Below, piece after piece: positions 18,697 to 27,176 of a stretch of 64,000 bases of DNA. Position 1 is the stretch's first letter. Each line of letters opens with the position of its first letter. Position numbers and translations under genes: made by a program. The notes below the pieces were generated by a model. That model was not told where the DNA came from. It did not search any database and was given only the letters and a program-made list of their open reading frames with translations. Source of the DNA: Metabacillus crassostreae (lineage in GTDB: Bacteria; Bacillota; Bacilli; Bacillales; Bacillaceae); assembly GCF_016908395.1 (NCBI RefSeq), contig NZ_JAFBDU010000008.1, forward strand, positions 62,001 through 126,000. The letters run 5' to 3'.

Positions 18697-20949
18697 TTAA
18701 TTTGTTTGACGTCTTCTTGAATAAATTGTACCACCAGCACCAATTAACATTAGTGCTCCACCTAGTGCAATTAAGTTAAATAATGGTGTTGCTGTGTTTG
18801 GCAGGCGGTTGCCATTTGATGAAGTTTTTTCTTTTTGTTGAACTTGATCTTGCTGAACCTCACCTTGCTGTTCAGAAGAGTTATCTTCTTTCACAACAGG
18901 TTCATCTACAGAATTCTTTTGTAGTTCGAATACTCCGTAAATACTGAAATGACCTACACTTGCAAATACTTGTTTTGTTTTTGCATCATAAGTAGTCTTC
19001 ATCTTTTCAAGTTTATTTCCATTTTCATCAACATGATAAATACGAAGCTGATCCCAATCTCCATTAAAGTTAGTAAGATCAAACCCTAAAGTGACAACAT
19101 GATTTCCAAAATCACTTATTGTCTTACCATCTGAAGTAATTGTAAAATCGTATAAATCACTTACTAAATCACTAGTATTTTTTACTGCTTCAGAAACCTC
19201 ACCAAAGCTGAAAGTAACATCTGAATTCGTTAAAAGCAATGCAACGGGAACTGTAGCATTTACTTTTCCATTTGATACTTCAATGGAAGAATTCTTTGGT
19301 AGACCTTTTAACAGTTCACTTGTAAATGTGAATGTTTTAGCATCTTGTTTCACTTTATAAACATTGCTAGCTTTAATTACAAGATCAGAGTGACCCTTAA
19401 CTACTAGATTACCTTTTTCAACCTTATTAGTATTCAAAGGCAATGTATATAAAGAGCCTTTACCTTCTAAAAATAACTGATACGCTACAATCCCACGATA
19501 TCCTTGATCTGAAGAAAATGAGTCACTTTCTTCTCCACCTTGCCAATCAAAACCACCGTCTTTATTTTGGAAAGTAAGTAAAAACTCTATCAAACTACTT
19601 CCGTTTTTTGTGAAATCTTCACTATGTGAATCAATTCCTAAAGCTGATAACGCAATGACAATTGTTGCTGCTGTTGAACTATTATCTACCGCAGATCCTT
19701 GATATTGTTCTATCAAATAATTTACTGCTTTTTCGATTGCCAAGCTCACATCTGCTTGATTTTTATAAGGTGCTAGTGCAGTTAATACCATAGCTGTTGT
19801 ATCACTATCACTTGGTGGATTTAGCGACCATGACCAACCACCATCATCGTGTTGATTCTTGAGTAACTCAGCTATTAGCTTCTCTCTTGTCCATTTTGCC
19901 GTTTCAGGAACTTGGAAGTTCGCACTATCTAACGCAATCAGTGCGTAAGCAACACCATTGAGTCCTTGATTTGTTACATTTCCATTATAAATTGACTCTA
20001 CTAGATTTTGTCCTTCAAAATTTCTTGGGTCTTCACCAGAAGCTAAAATACCTAATGTTACACGCTCATAATCTGTGATTTTTGATAACTTACTTTCATT
20101 AACAAGAGTTTTCAAATATACAGAATATGAAGCTGGCAGTGATTTCTGCGCTTTGTTAAGTGCTACAGCTTGCCAATCTTCTACTTTATTAGAAAGGATA
20201 TATTGACTTGCAGAGTTTACATCTTTGTTAAATTGAACTGCATCAAAAGGATTTGATGTTGGCTTTTCTATTAATGGCTGCTCTTCTTCCTCTTCGGGTT
20301 CATTATTTATTTTTTTTAGCACAAAACTGTGACCATCGTGAATATTATATGAATTTATATCCTGTACGATTTCATCATTTACATGCAACTCCCAATCACT
20401 TGACAATTGGGAGTCACCATTTGATGTAAGTGTAGTAATTTCATCTATATTCACAACCATTTTTAATAAATCATAGGCGCTTGGATTATTTATAAATGAT
20501 AAATATTTTTCCTCGAATTTTAATTCTTCATGACCAGTCAACGTTATTGACGCAGATTTATCTGTATTGCTTTCCCAGTTTGTAACCTTAAAGGTGATGC
20601 GATCACCTGATTCAAACTTTTGTTGATCCGCTGCCATTTGTGAAGAAATACCATTTACATAAATTGCCCAGTAAGTTTTCCCTACAGGCTTTATGTCATT
20701 TATTTCGGAAATCATACCATATTCGTCATACTTTACTTTCTCTTCACCTACATTTTTTATTAATGCTTCCTCAACTGTTAAGCCTTCCTGAAAAGTAAAT
20801 TCATTATCAAGGACAACTTCTCCATTGGCATTAATTAATGTAATGAAGCTCTTCTCTTCACTTGCAGCATTTACTTCCTGCAAATTCCCAAAAAATACTG
20901 TAAATACTAATAGAAAAGATAATAAAGACAATCTTACTTTGTTTAACAT
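18697..20949 (-). CDS. Cell-wall-anchored DUF4430/alpha-alpha-barrel protein (transcobalamin-like)
   Basis: The start chosen is the ATG at 20949, 10 bases after GGGGAG; an ATG six codons upstream lacks a binding site. The 750-residue protein has a signal peptide (about 1-29), a DUF4430 domain (about 32-125), a second DUF4430-like domain (about 126-212), a linker, then an alpha/alpha barrel (about 240-510) with prenyltransferase-type repeats such as DDGGWSW and KDGGFDWQGG. A beta-rich region follows, then a Gln-rich linker, the sortase motif LPNTA, a membrane helix and RRR. Barrel plus DUF4430 is the domain content of animal intrinsic factor and transcobalamin. Directly behind a B12 riboswitch, it probably binds cobalamin at the cell surface. 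Confidence 0.85.
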   Translation of the reverse strand: MLNKVRLSLLSFLLVFTVFFGNLQEVNAASEEKSFITLINANGEVVLDNEFTFQEGLTVEEALIKNVGEEKVKYDEYGMISEINDIKPVGKTYWAIYVNGISSQMAADQQKFESGDRITFKVTNWESNTDKSASITLTGHEELKFEEKYLSFINNPSAYDLLKMVVNIDEITTLTSNGDSQLSSDWELHVNDEIVQDINSYNIHDGHSFVLKKINNEPEEEEEQPLIEKPTSNPFDAVQFNKDVNSASQYILSNKVEDWQAVALNKAQKSLPASYSVYLKTLVNESKLSKITDYERVTLGILASGEDPRNFEGQNLVESIYNGNVTNQGLNGVAYALIALDSANFQVPETAKWTREKLIAELLKNQHDDGGWSWSLNPPSDSDTTAMVLTALAPYKNQADVSLAIEKAVNYLIEQYQGSAVDNSSTAATIVIALSALGIDSHSEDFTKNGSSLIEFLLTFQNKDGGFDWQGGEESDSFSSDQGYRGIVAYQLFLEGKGSLYTLPLNTNKVEKGNLVVKGHSDLVIKASNVYKVKQDAKTFTFTSELLKGLPKNSSIEVSNGKVNATVPVALLLTNSDVTFSFGEVSEAVKNTSDLVSDLYDFTITSDGKTISDFGNHVVTLGFDLTNFNGDWDQLRIYHVDENGNKLEKMKTTYDAKTKQVFASVGHFSIYGVFELQKNSVDEPVVKEDNSSEQQGEVQQDQVQQKEKTSSNGNRLPNTATPLFNLIALGGALMLIGAGGTIYSRRRQTN

Positions 20950-20990
20950 ACGTATTTCGCTCCCCATCTATTTTTGATAAATTTTGGCAT

Positions 20991-21014
20991 AAAAAAATCC
21001 CCTACAATGGAGAT
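20991..21014 (-). terminator. Probable expression-platform terminator of the B12 riboswitch
   Basis: On the minus strand the short stem ATCTCC/GGGGAT around ATTGTA is followed by seven T residues, about 40 bases before the first start codon of the operon. It sits between aptamer and gene as expected for cobalamin-induced attenuation, although the stem is short. Confidence 0.55.
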
Positions 21015-21094
21015 AAGTGTTGTTTAGTTACACATGTCTTATTACAGACAAACTGCTAGCTATAACACCCTTCCATCCGCGTAGTAATAAGGTA

Positions 21095-21265
21095 TAAACA
21101 AAATAGGCAGGTCTCCTGGCTCATGATCATCACCTTTTACATCCTTCCCATCCTTCGACAGTGGTTACTAATAAAAGACTCCCATATACAGTGGCGGGAC
21201 CGCGTCGGATTGGCACCGATCTTCCCTTTTCATGATAGATTCTATATCTATCAACCTATTTTTTA
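21095..21265 (-). ncRNA. Cobalamin riboswitch
   Basis: The minus strand carries the hallmark cobalamin aptamer blocks in order: AAAAGGGAAGATCGGTG, CAATCCGACGCGGTCCCG, GCCACTG and the B12 box GAGCCAGGAGACCTGCC. It lies 146 bases upstream of the wall-anchored DUF4430 protein and reads into the whole operon. High adenosylcobalamin should turn transcription off, so the operon is induced in B12 starvation. This is the strongest evidence that the transport system handles corrinoids. Confidence 0.93.
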
Positions 21266-21331
21266 TCTATTCAATTCACACTTAATCATAGTCTAGGTAA
21301 TGAAGAGTGTCAATATTTGTCGTAACTAAAA

Positions 21332-21366
21332 AAATTCATTAACAAGAGTGACTTTGTTAATGAATT
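21332..21366 (-). terminator. Intrinsic terminator of the zinc-starvation genes
   Basis: The 14-bp stem AAATTCATTAACAA/TTGTTAATGAATTT with an 8-base loop lies 12 bases past the rpmG stop. A run of T residues follows on the minus strand. Confidence 0.8.
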
Positions 21367-21378
21367 TCTCTACTAAAT

Positions 21379-21528
21379 TTATTTTGTTTCTCTATGCAAT
21401 GTGTGCTTTTTTAATCTAGGACAGTATTTCTTTAATTCAATTCGATCTGGGTTATTACGTTTATTTTTTGTTGTTATATAGTTGCGATCCCCAGTTTCTG
21501 TACATGCTAACGTTATGTTCACTCTCAT
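21379..21528 (-). CDS. rpmG: 50S ribosomal protein L33, zinc-independent (C-minus) form
   Basis: This 49-residue L33 begins [20 protein letters not shown] and ends [10 protein letters not shown]. The zinc-binding form has two Cys-x-x-Cys pairs; here the first pair is CTET and the second is reduced to a single Cys in YCPRL, so zinc cannot be held. Such C-minus L33 proteins (RpmGC type) replace the zinc form during zinc limitation and are Zur-regulated in B. subtilis. The gene lies 27 bases downstream of the ZagA-type GTPase in the same orientation and shares its Zur box. The ATG follows GGAGGAATTATAA. Confidence 0.93.
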   Translation of the reverse strand: MRVNITLACTETGDRNYITTKNKRNNPDRIELKKYCPRLKKHTLHRETK

Positions 21529-21555
21529 TTATAATTCCTCCATTTTATAATAATT

Positions 21556-22746
21556 TTATCCTGCTACAGTAAATTGTGGCAGTGGATCAGTAAAGCATGA
21601 CCAATCTTGTTCCATTTCTTCATCCGTTAATAAGCAACAATCTAACGATTCCTCAATGACACTTCGGTTCATATCAATACCAATCATAACAAGCTCAGTC
21701 ATGCGATCACCAAATTGCGAATCCCATTTTTCAAGCAAATCAGGTTCCTCAAGTAAAATTTGCTTTTGCTCTTGTTGTGGATAAGTTGCCACCCATTCAC
21801 CCGCAGCTTGAATAACAATAGATGGACCTGCTTGTGATAGTAGCCCTGTTGTTTCATTTCTAGAAGCTAACCAAAAGAAGCCTTTTGCTCTTACAACATC
21901 TAATGGCCAAGCTTCAAGCCATTTTAAAAGTCTTTCTGGATGAAATGGTTTTCTACGTTTATAAACAAAAGAAGAAATTCCATATTCCTCTGTTTCAGGA
22001 ACATGATCTGTCATCAGCTCCTGTATCCAGCCTGCAGCCTGACTAGCTCGTTCAAAATCAAACAGTTTAGTATCTAACACCTGACTTAACTTTACTTTCG
22101 AGTAAATACTCTCCATTATTTTAGCTTCCGGATTTAGCTTCCTTATCACAGCTTCTAACTCAATTATATCCTCTCCCTTCACCATATCTGCTTTATTCAA
22201 AATGATGATATTAGCAAATTCAATTTGATCAATTAACAAATCAACAACTTCTCTTGTATCACCCTCTTCGGTTGCCTGCTTTCGATCTAGTAATGTTTCT
22301 CCAGAAGCAAAATCATGCCAAAACCGGTTTGCATCAACAACAGTAATCATTGCGTCGAGTTCACAATACTGAGAAAGATTAATGTCAAGCTCATTGTCTA
22401 TATATGTAAAGGTTTGTGCTACAGGAACAGGTTCTGAAATACCTGAAGATTCAATGAGTAAATAATCAATATCTCCTCGTTTTACTAACCTTTCCACTTC
22501 TAAAATTAAGTCCTCACGAAGTGTACAGCAGATGCAGCCATTTTGAAGCTCTACAAGCTTTTCATCAGTGCGTGTAAACCCACCCTGCTTTATTAATGAA
22601 GCATCTATATTAATCTCACTCATATCATTCACAATAACTGCTACTCGCTTATCTTCTTTATTTTGCAGAATATAATTTAATAATGTTGTTTTACCTGATC
22701 CTAAGTAACCACTTAATACAGTGACTGGAGTTTTATGATTTACCAT
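21556..22746 (-). CDS. zagA: COG0523 zinc-metallochaperone GTPase, ZagA/YciC type
   Basis: A 396-residue G3E-family GTPase. Walker A is GYLGSGKTTLL, the metal-binding motif is GCICCTLREDL (Cys-x-Cys-Cys), and the base-recognition motif is LNKAD. The C-terminal domain ends with a region very like B. subtilis ZagA (formerly YciC), including EEYGISSFVYKRRKPFH. ZagA is a zinc metallochaperone induced when zinc is scarce and supports folate synthesis through FolE. I prefer the ATG at 22746, six bases after AAAGGTG; a GTG three codons earlier would sit inside that binding site. A Zur box lies 17 bases upstream of this start, so the gene has its own Zur-controlled promoter. Confidence 0.93.
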   Translation of the reverse strand: MVNHKTPVTVLSGYLGSGKTTLLNYILQNKEDKRVAVIVNDMSEINIDASLIKQGGFTRTDEKLVELQNGCICCTLREDLILEVERLVKRGDIDYLLIESSGISEPVPVAQTFTYIDNELDINLSQYCELDAMITVVDANRFWHDFASGETLLDRKQATEEGDTREVVDLLIDQIEFANIIILNKADMVKGEDIIELEAVIRKLNPEAKIMESIYSKVKLSQVLDTKLFDFERASQAAGWIQELMTDHVPETEEYGISSFVYKRRKPFHPERLLKWLEAWPLDVVRAKGFFWLASRNETTGLLSQAGPSIVIQAAGEWVATYPQQEQKQILLEEPDLLEKWDSQFGDRMTELVMIGIDMNRSVIEESLDCCLLTDEEMEQDWSCFTDPLPQFTVAG

Positions 22747-22762
22747 ATCTATCACCTTTCAC

Positions 22763-22783
22763 AATACGTAAACATTACGATTT
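22763..22783 (-). promoter_or_regulatory. Zur box 2, upstream of zagA
   Basis: The core CGTAAACATTACGATTT matches the B. subtilis Zur consensus (AAATCGTAAT-N-ATTACGATTT) at 18 of 21 positions over the full site. It overlaps the stop codon of the preceding flavoprotein gene. Confidence 0.85.
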
Positions 22784-23936
22784 AATGTGTATATTTATAA
22801 ACAATTTTCTCAGCAGCATGCCTTGCTCCCGCAATATTTCTTGAAATAGGACCAATTTCTAGTTCAGCAAGTGGTCCAGTCACATATAAATTCGGACACC
22901 ATTCTAGTGAAGAACTAACAATAGGATAACCACACTCAGATAAAGCTAGTTCCCCATTAGATATTAAATCAGCTACCATTTCTTTTCCTGGTGAAGCTGA
23001 ATTAAAGCCTGTAGCAAATAATATAGAAGGGGGTTCTTGATTTTCCTTTTGCCATTTTTTAATAAAATGCAATTGATTTTCATTCGTTACTAGCCTAATT
23101 TCTATTTTACGACTATTTTCTAGTTTTCTAAGCTGTCTAAATAGTTCTCCAGTTATCGTCCCTTTATTTCTAGCTTTCTTAATTATATTTCTTCGTTTTT
23201 TATAACAAGATAGCTTTCGAAAATCATTCAAGTATTTTGGACCTAGCCAACCAGGATCACTATCAAAATCTTTTACTTTAAAATCACTTTTCATCATTAG
23301 CATGACCTTATCTGGAAACACCTTAGCTAATTTAATTGTAAGATGAGCTGCTGTTATTCCATTACCTATGATAACTACTGGAGGCTTTATTCCTTCAAGA
23401 TCCTTCAAGTTATTATCATAAATATGAAATTGATTTAGTGGATTTCCCTTTAACTCTTTTACCCACTCAGGCATATGTAACTGTGTATTAATACTAACAG
23501 CTATGACAACTTTCCTCCCTTTTATAACCTTTGAATTATCCACGTGTAGTTCCCAATGATTATCACATTTTTCTATTTTTCTAACTTTGCCTTTTATCCA
23601 TGATTGTGAAATATTGATACTTCTTAAAACATCATCACAATGATCATTAAAAAGCTCTAATGATGGTCTTTTATATTGACCTAAAAATGTTTCTCGAAAA
23701 TGTTGCTTCCTTGCATATCTTTGAAGACTATAAGGATCAACATCAATATGATGTACAGAAGGTGATCTTAGAAATTCCATACCTATAAGCGATGTCTTGC
23801 TTTTCCATTCCATTAAGGGCTCATCATGTTCATCAATAACTTTGAGGTCACTTGCAGTTGTTACATGATTCTTTATTAAAGCTGTAGCAATCGTACACCC
23901 ATGGAGTCCTCCACCAATAATAATCCATTCATTCAA
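22782..23936 (-). CDS. Zur-controlled FAD/NAD(P)-binding oxidoreductase
   Basis: The 384-residue flavoprotein has an N-terminal FAD dinucleotide fold (WIIIGGGLHGCTIATAL, residues 4-20), a second nucleotide-binding motif VVIIGNGITAAHLTIKL at about 187-203, and the late ATGF motif (LFATGFNS) typical of flavin N- and Baeyer-Villiger-type monooxygenases and related reductases. The TTG start is supported by AAGGAG eight bases upstream. A near-perfect Zur box precedes it, so it should be made in zinc starvation. The substrate is unknown. Possibilities include a redox step in metallophore chemistry or release of thiolate-bound zinc, but no metallophore synthase is nearby. Confidence 0.82.
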   Translation of the reverse strand: MNEWIIIGGGLHGCTIATALIKNHVTTASDLKVIDEHDEPLMEWKSKTSLIGMEFLRSPSVHHIDVDPYSLQRYARKQHFRETFLGQYKRPSLELFNDHCDDVLRSINISQSWIKGKVRKIEKCDNHWELHVDNSKVIKGRKVVIAVSINTQLHMPEWVKELKGNPLNQFHIYDNNLKDLEGIKPPVVIIGNGITAAHLTIKLAKVFPDKVMLMMKSDFKVKDFDSDPGWLGPKYLNDFRKLSCYKKRRNIIKKARNKGTITGELFRQLRKLENSRKIEIRLVTNENQLHFIKKWQKENQEPPSILFATGFNSASPGKEMVADLISNGELALSECGYPIVSSSLEWCPNLYVTGPLAELEIGPISRNIAGARHAAEKIVYKYTH

Positions 23937-23952
23937 TTATTTAGCTCCTTAT

Positions 23953-23973
23953 AAAACGTAATTATTACGATTT
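23953..23973 (-). promoter_or_regulatory. Zur box 1, upstream of the flavoprotein gene
   Basis: The core CGTAATTATTACGATTT with its flanking A residues matches the Zur consensus at 20 of 21 positions. It is centred about 27 bases before the TTG start, where Zur-Zn would block transcription. Confidence 0.9.
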
Positions 23974-24071
23974 AAATTGTAAACCATTATAATATTCATT
24001 GCAACCTTTGTTTTAAAAAATATGTTTATCCCGTAATGATCTGGGGAAACTAAATAGTAACAAAATAAAAA

Positions 24072-24091
24072 AGCTGACATCTCTGCCAGCT
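24072..24091 (-). terminator. Intrinsic terminator of the endopeptidase gene
   Basis: The 8-bp stem AGCTGGCA/TGTCAGCT with a 4-base loop is followed by TTTTTTATTTT on the minus strand, directly past the stop at 24099. Confidence 0.75.
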
Positions 24092-24098
24092 CTACTTT

Positions 24099-25310
24099 TT
24101 ATAAATTAATTCTTACTACACGACCACTAAACGTATCTGCCCAATAACCACTAGACATATTAGCAATTGCCACACCTGTAGAGCTTTGAGAGCCGATAAA
24201 TTTACCGCCACCCATATAAATGCCTACATGCCCATCTGTTTTATACGTGTTAAAGAAAACAAGATCTCCAGGCTGCATATTGCTAGGTGAAATTCGAGTA
24301 CCTGAATTCTTTAAAGAATCTGTACTTGCACCAACACTAACTCCGACCGTTGAAAATGCCCAATGAACGAAACCTGAACAGTCGAATCGACCGTTTGCTA
24401 CATCATAAGCGTTACGTCCGCCACCAAAAATATATACAGAATTACCAATATACTTATACCCTGCTGTAATTAAGTCATTTACCGTACCATTAGGGTTAAC
24501 TGGTGTGTTTTCAAATTTAGTACCACTAGCTAATTCTACAGAAGAAGAAGCCTGAGAATTTCGAGCTTCACTTGTTGAAGAATCCTCATTGCTAACAACT
24601 ATTTGTGATGCTAGATTCATATCTCGTTGTTGCAAACTATTTTTTGCTGCTAGAGTTGCAGTCTCTTCATTTTGAAGCTGTTTCTTCAATTCATCATTTT
24701 GTGCTTTTTGCTCTAATGTAAGTGCTTGCATACCTTCTAACTCTTCCTTCATGTTCGTTAGGTCAGCAAGCTTGTTTACTTTAGCAGCTTTTGATTCCTT
24801 TAAAGTTTTCTCATCAGCCACATGCTCGTCCAATAAATTTTGATCTGCTTCAACAATCTTACCTACTGCTATAGCACGATTAACAAAATCTCCAAAGCTT
24901 GATGAACCGATAAGCACATCAAAATAATCAATATTTCCACCACTGTGTTGGAAAGAAATTGCACGCTCTTTTAGGATTTCTGTTCTATTTTCAATAGATT
25001 TTTCTAACTGAGTAATTTCACTTTCCATAGTAGAAATTTCCTCGTTAGCAACTGTTATATCTTTTTTCGTTTGTTCAATCTTTTTATTGTTATCAGCAAT
25101 TGCTTGATCAACACGAACAATTTGTTCATTTAATTTATCAAGCTCTGCTTTAACTTTTTGTAGTTCTTGATCTGCATTAGCAATATCTTTTTGAATTTCG
25201 GAGCGTTGCTGCTGAATATTTGTTTCAGCTTTTACCGAAGGAATAGCAAATGAACTTCCTAATCCAATCATGAATGCTAGATTCATAATTACTAGTTTCT
25301 TTTTCGACAT
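24099..25310 (-). CDS. CwlO-like peptidoglycan DL-endopeptidase (NlpC/P60)
   Basis: I start at the ATG giving MSKKKLVIMNLAFMIGLGSS, a signal peptide cleaved near VKAET; a TTG 11 codons earlier adds a charged stretch without a clear binding site. The 403-residue product has a long coiled coil (about 30-230) that includes HSGGNIDYFDVLIGSSSFGD, as in B. subtilis CwlO, then a Ser-rich linker. A C-terminal NlpC/P60 domain carries catalytic Cys in FDCSGFVHWAF, and GDLVFFNTYKTDGHVGIYMG with the catalytic His. CwlO cuts D-Glu-meso-Dap bonds during elongation under FtsEX control. The linker is shorter than in CwlO. Confidence 0.9.
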   Translation of the reverse strand: MSKKKLVIMNLAFMIGLGSSFAIPSVKAETNIQQQRSEIQKDIANADQELQKVKAELDKLNEQIVRVDQAIADNNKKIEQTKKDITVANEEISTMESEITQLEKSIENRTEILKERAISFQHSGGNIDYFDVLIGSSSFGDFVNRAIAVGKIVEADQNLLDEHVADEKTLKESKAAKVNKLADLTNMKEELEGMQALTLEQKAQNDELKKQLQNEETATLAAKNSLQQRDMNLASQIVVSNEDSSTSEARNSQASSSVELASGTKFENTPVNPNGTVNDLITAGYKYIGNSVYIFGGGRNAYDVANGRFDCSGFVHWAFSTVGVSVGASTDSLKNSGTRISPSNMQPGDLVFFNTYKTDGHVGIYMGGGKFIGSQSSTGVAIANMSSGYWADTFSGRVVRINL

Positions 25311-26038
25311 CCTTTTCCCTACTTTCCATTCTATCTGATTCAAGTTGTATGTATATCTAACTATCTATTAATATTACTATTTAACTACTTAGCCACAATT
25401 AGAAGTATATCATCAAAAAATGACAAATCTATGTTTTTAATATTACAATTATATTTCAGATGTAACATTTGACCCTTTTTCTCCTTATAAAAGAACACTT
25501 TTTTAACTCTATCATAATTTACAATCAAATTCTAGTATTATTAAAAAATGGAAACCAGTATGAAAAGATCTAGTTAATTATTATTAATCCTTTTAAATAT
25601 CGACTTAATTTCACAATTGCCTGTTTAAAGTTAGTGTTTAGTTGAAGCTTGTAATTATTTGACACTTCTTGATGTGAAATGGTGCATTTTATTGACTTAA
25701 TATATATTAAGAAATGAGGCCTTCATTATATAGCATTTCTTTTAGGATGAAGGTCTAGTACAATTGGATGACTTTAATGGGAAACATTGAAACTAAATAA
25801 CTTTACAGGGTTTAAACAAATTTTATTTCTAGTGAATCTATCATCAATATCTTCAAACAAAGCAGGCCATAAAACAACAAAAGACGACTCAACTACGAAG
25901 TAAAGCTACCTCAATCTATATATTTACAAAAGGTAAGTATATACTGAGGACTAAACTTCAGGAATCGCCTTTTTTAATCACTTTATTAGGTATCCGTCTT
26001 CAAGCTTAACAATTCTGTTGTTGTTTTCTTGGTCTTTA
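25311..26038. other. Gene-free AT-rich intergenic region
   Basis: No ORF, RNA gene or strong terminator is supported in these roughly 730 bases. The part next to the endopeptidase start is the likely 5' leader and promoter of that gene. A weak inverted repeat pairs GGCCTTCAT with ATGAAGGTC near 25720-25760. Confidence 0.4.
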
Positions 26039-27130
26039 TTACATACTTATAACACTGAACTCTGCTGTTGCTTTTACTTCCCCATTGATAATAACGGAAA
26101 CTGCATGTTTGCCTGGATAATGCTTTCGTGTAGATAAATCTTTAAAGTTGTGATTGCGTTTGTAGCTCTTTAATTCTCCAGGCGATAATATAATTTCTGA
26201 TATTTTAAATTGCTTCGGTGAAAGCTTTCCATTGGCTTTTACATAATTTATAATATATTCAATTCTAATTTTCCTTGATTGGTTGTCATTAGATTGCAAA
26301 TCAAACGAGTAAGAGAAATAATCTCCTATTTTCACTTCTGTTTGTCCTACTGTGAAATTTAAAACGTGTATGTTTTCATTCCTCTTTATCCCAACTAATT
26401 CCAGAGCTTGTTCATTCCCCTTTTTTAATAATGTTCGTAAGCCCTTTTTTATAATCCAATTTGTTACCTCTTTTTGTCCATTCCAATTCTCAGCAATTTT
26501 AATCACAGCATCAGGATGGTCTTTAGAAATGTCATTAAGATTATTTGCAACACTTTTCCTCACATATAGTGATGTGTCTTCCTTTAAATTTTCTAATATA
26601 GGAAGAATCGGGGAGGGATCTTGCTTTAAATTCACTAATGATATTCCCCAAGGTAATCTTGGACGAGATCCTTCACTTGCTAATCTTCGCACATGTTCAT
26701 TATCACTTCTACTCCATATAAGGAACTGCTCTATCATTGCAGATTGATTTTTTATAACAAATGCCCGAACAGCAAACTCAGATGTGGAGTATTTTGTGAA
26801 AAATTCAAGAGCATCCATTGATAAATTCCATTTTTCTAGACCATATACCTCTACATAATCCGGAAAGATGATCCCAGCTAAGCTATCATTCACTCTTGGT
26901 GCTACCGCTCTTAAAATCGCAATTGCTTCATCATAATCCTTCGGTAAAGTCTCATATAAGCAGCTCGTAATATGACGCATACGCCTTTTTAGAGGAAGTT
27001 CATTCCAACTATCATCATATATTAGTGATTCAAACAAAGTGCAATCAAAATTCTGATACTCTTCTTTTATAAAAGTAGAAAGTGATTTAATAAACTGTTC
27101 ATTATAAATATTTCTTAATTCTTCTGCCAT
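26039..27130 (-). CDS. alkC: DNA alkylation repair glycosylase, AlkC type with Ig-like domain
   Basis: The 363-residue protein has an N-terminal HEAT-like helical-repeat domain (about 1-240) with LAGIIFPDYVEVYG, ALEFFTKYSTSEFAVR, RRLASEGSRPRLPWG and SLYVRKSVANNLNDISKDHP, characteristic of AlkC DNA glycosylases that remove N3-alkyl bases. Residues about 250-363 form a beta-rich Ig-like domain (GDYFSYSFDLQSN, YIINYVKANGK, HAVSVIINGEVKATAEF), the accessory DNA-contacting domain of the AlkC subgroup that lacks the AlkD form. It acts in base-excision repair in the cytosol. The gene is apparently alone, 46 bases upstream (in coordinates downstream) of a lipase-like gene in the same direction. Confidence 0.87.
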   Translation of the reverse strand: MAEELRNIYNEQFIKSLSTFIKEEYQNFDCTLFESLIYDDSWNELPLKRRMRHITSCLYETLPKDYDEAIAILRAVAPRVNDSLAGIIFPDYVEVYGLEKWNLSMDALEFFTKYSTSEFAVRAFVIKNQSAMIEQFLIWSRSDNEHVRRLASEGSRPRLPWGISLVNLKQDPSPILPILENLKEDTSLYVRKSVANNLNDISKDHPDAVIKIAENWNGQKEVTNWIIKKGLRTLLKKGNEQALELVGIKRNENIHVLNFTVGQTEVKIGDYFSYSFDLQSNDNQSRKIRIEYIINYVKANGKLSPKQFKISEIILSPGELKSYKRNHNFKDLSTRKHYPGKHAVSVIINGEVKATAEFSVISM

Positions 27131-27176
27131 ATTTGCTCCTTTAATATATCAACATTAATTACTAACATTATATCAC

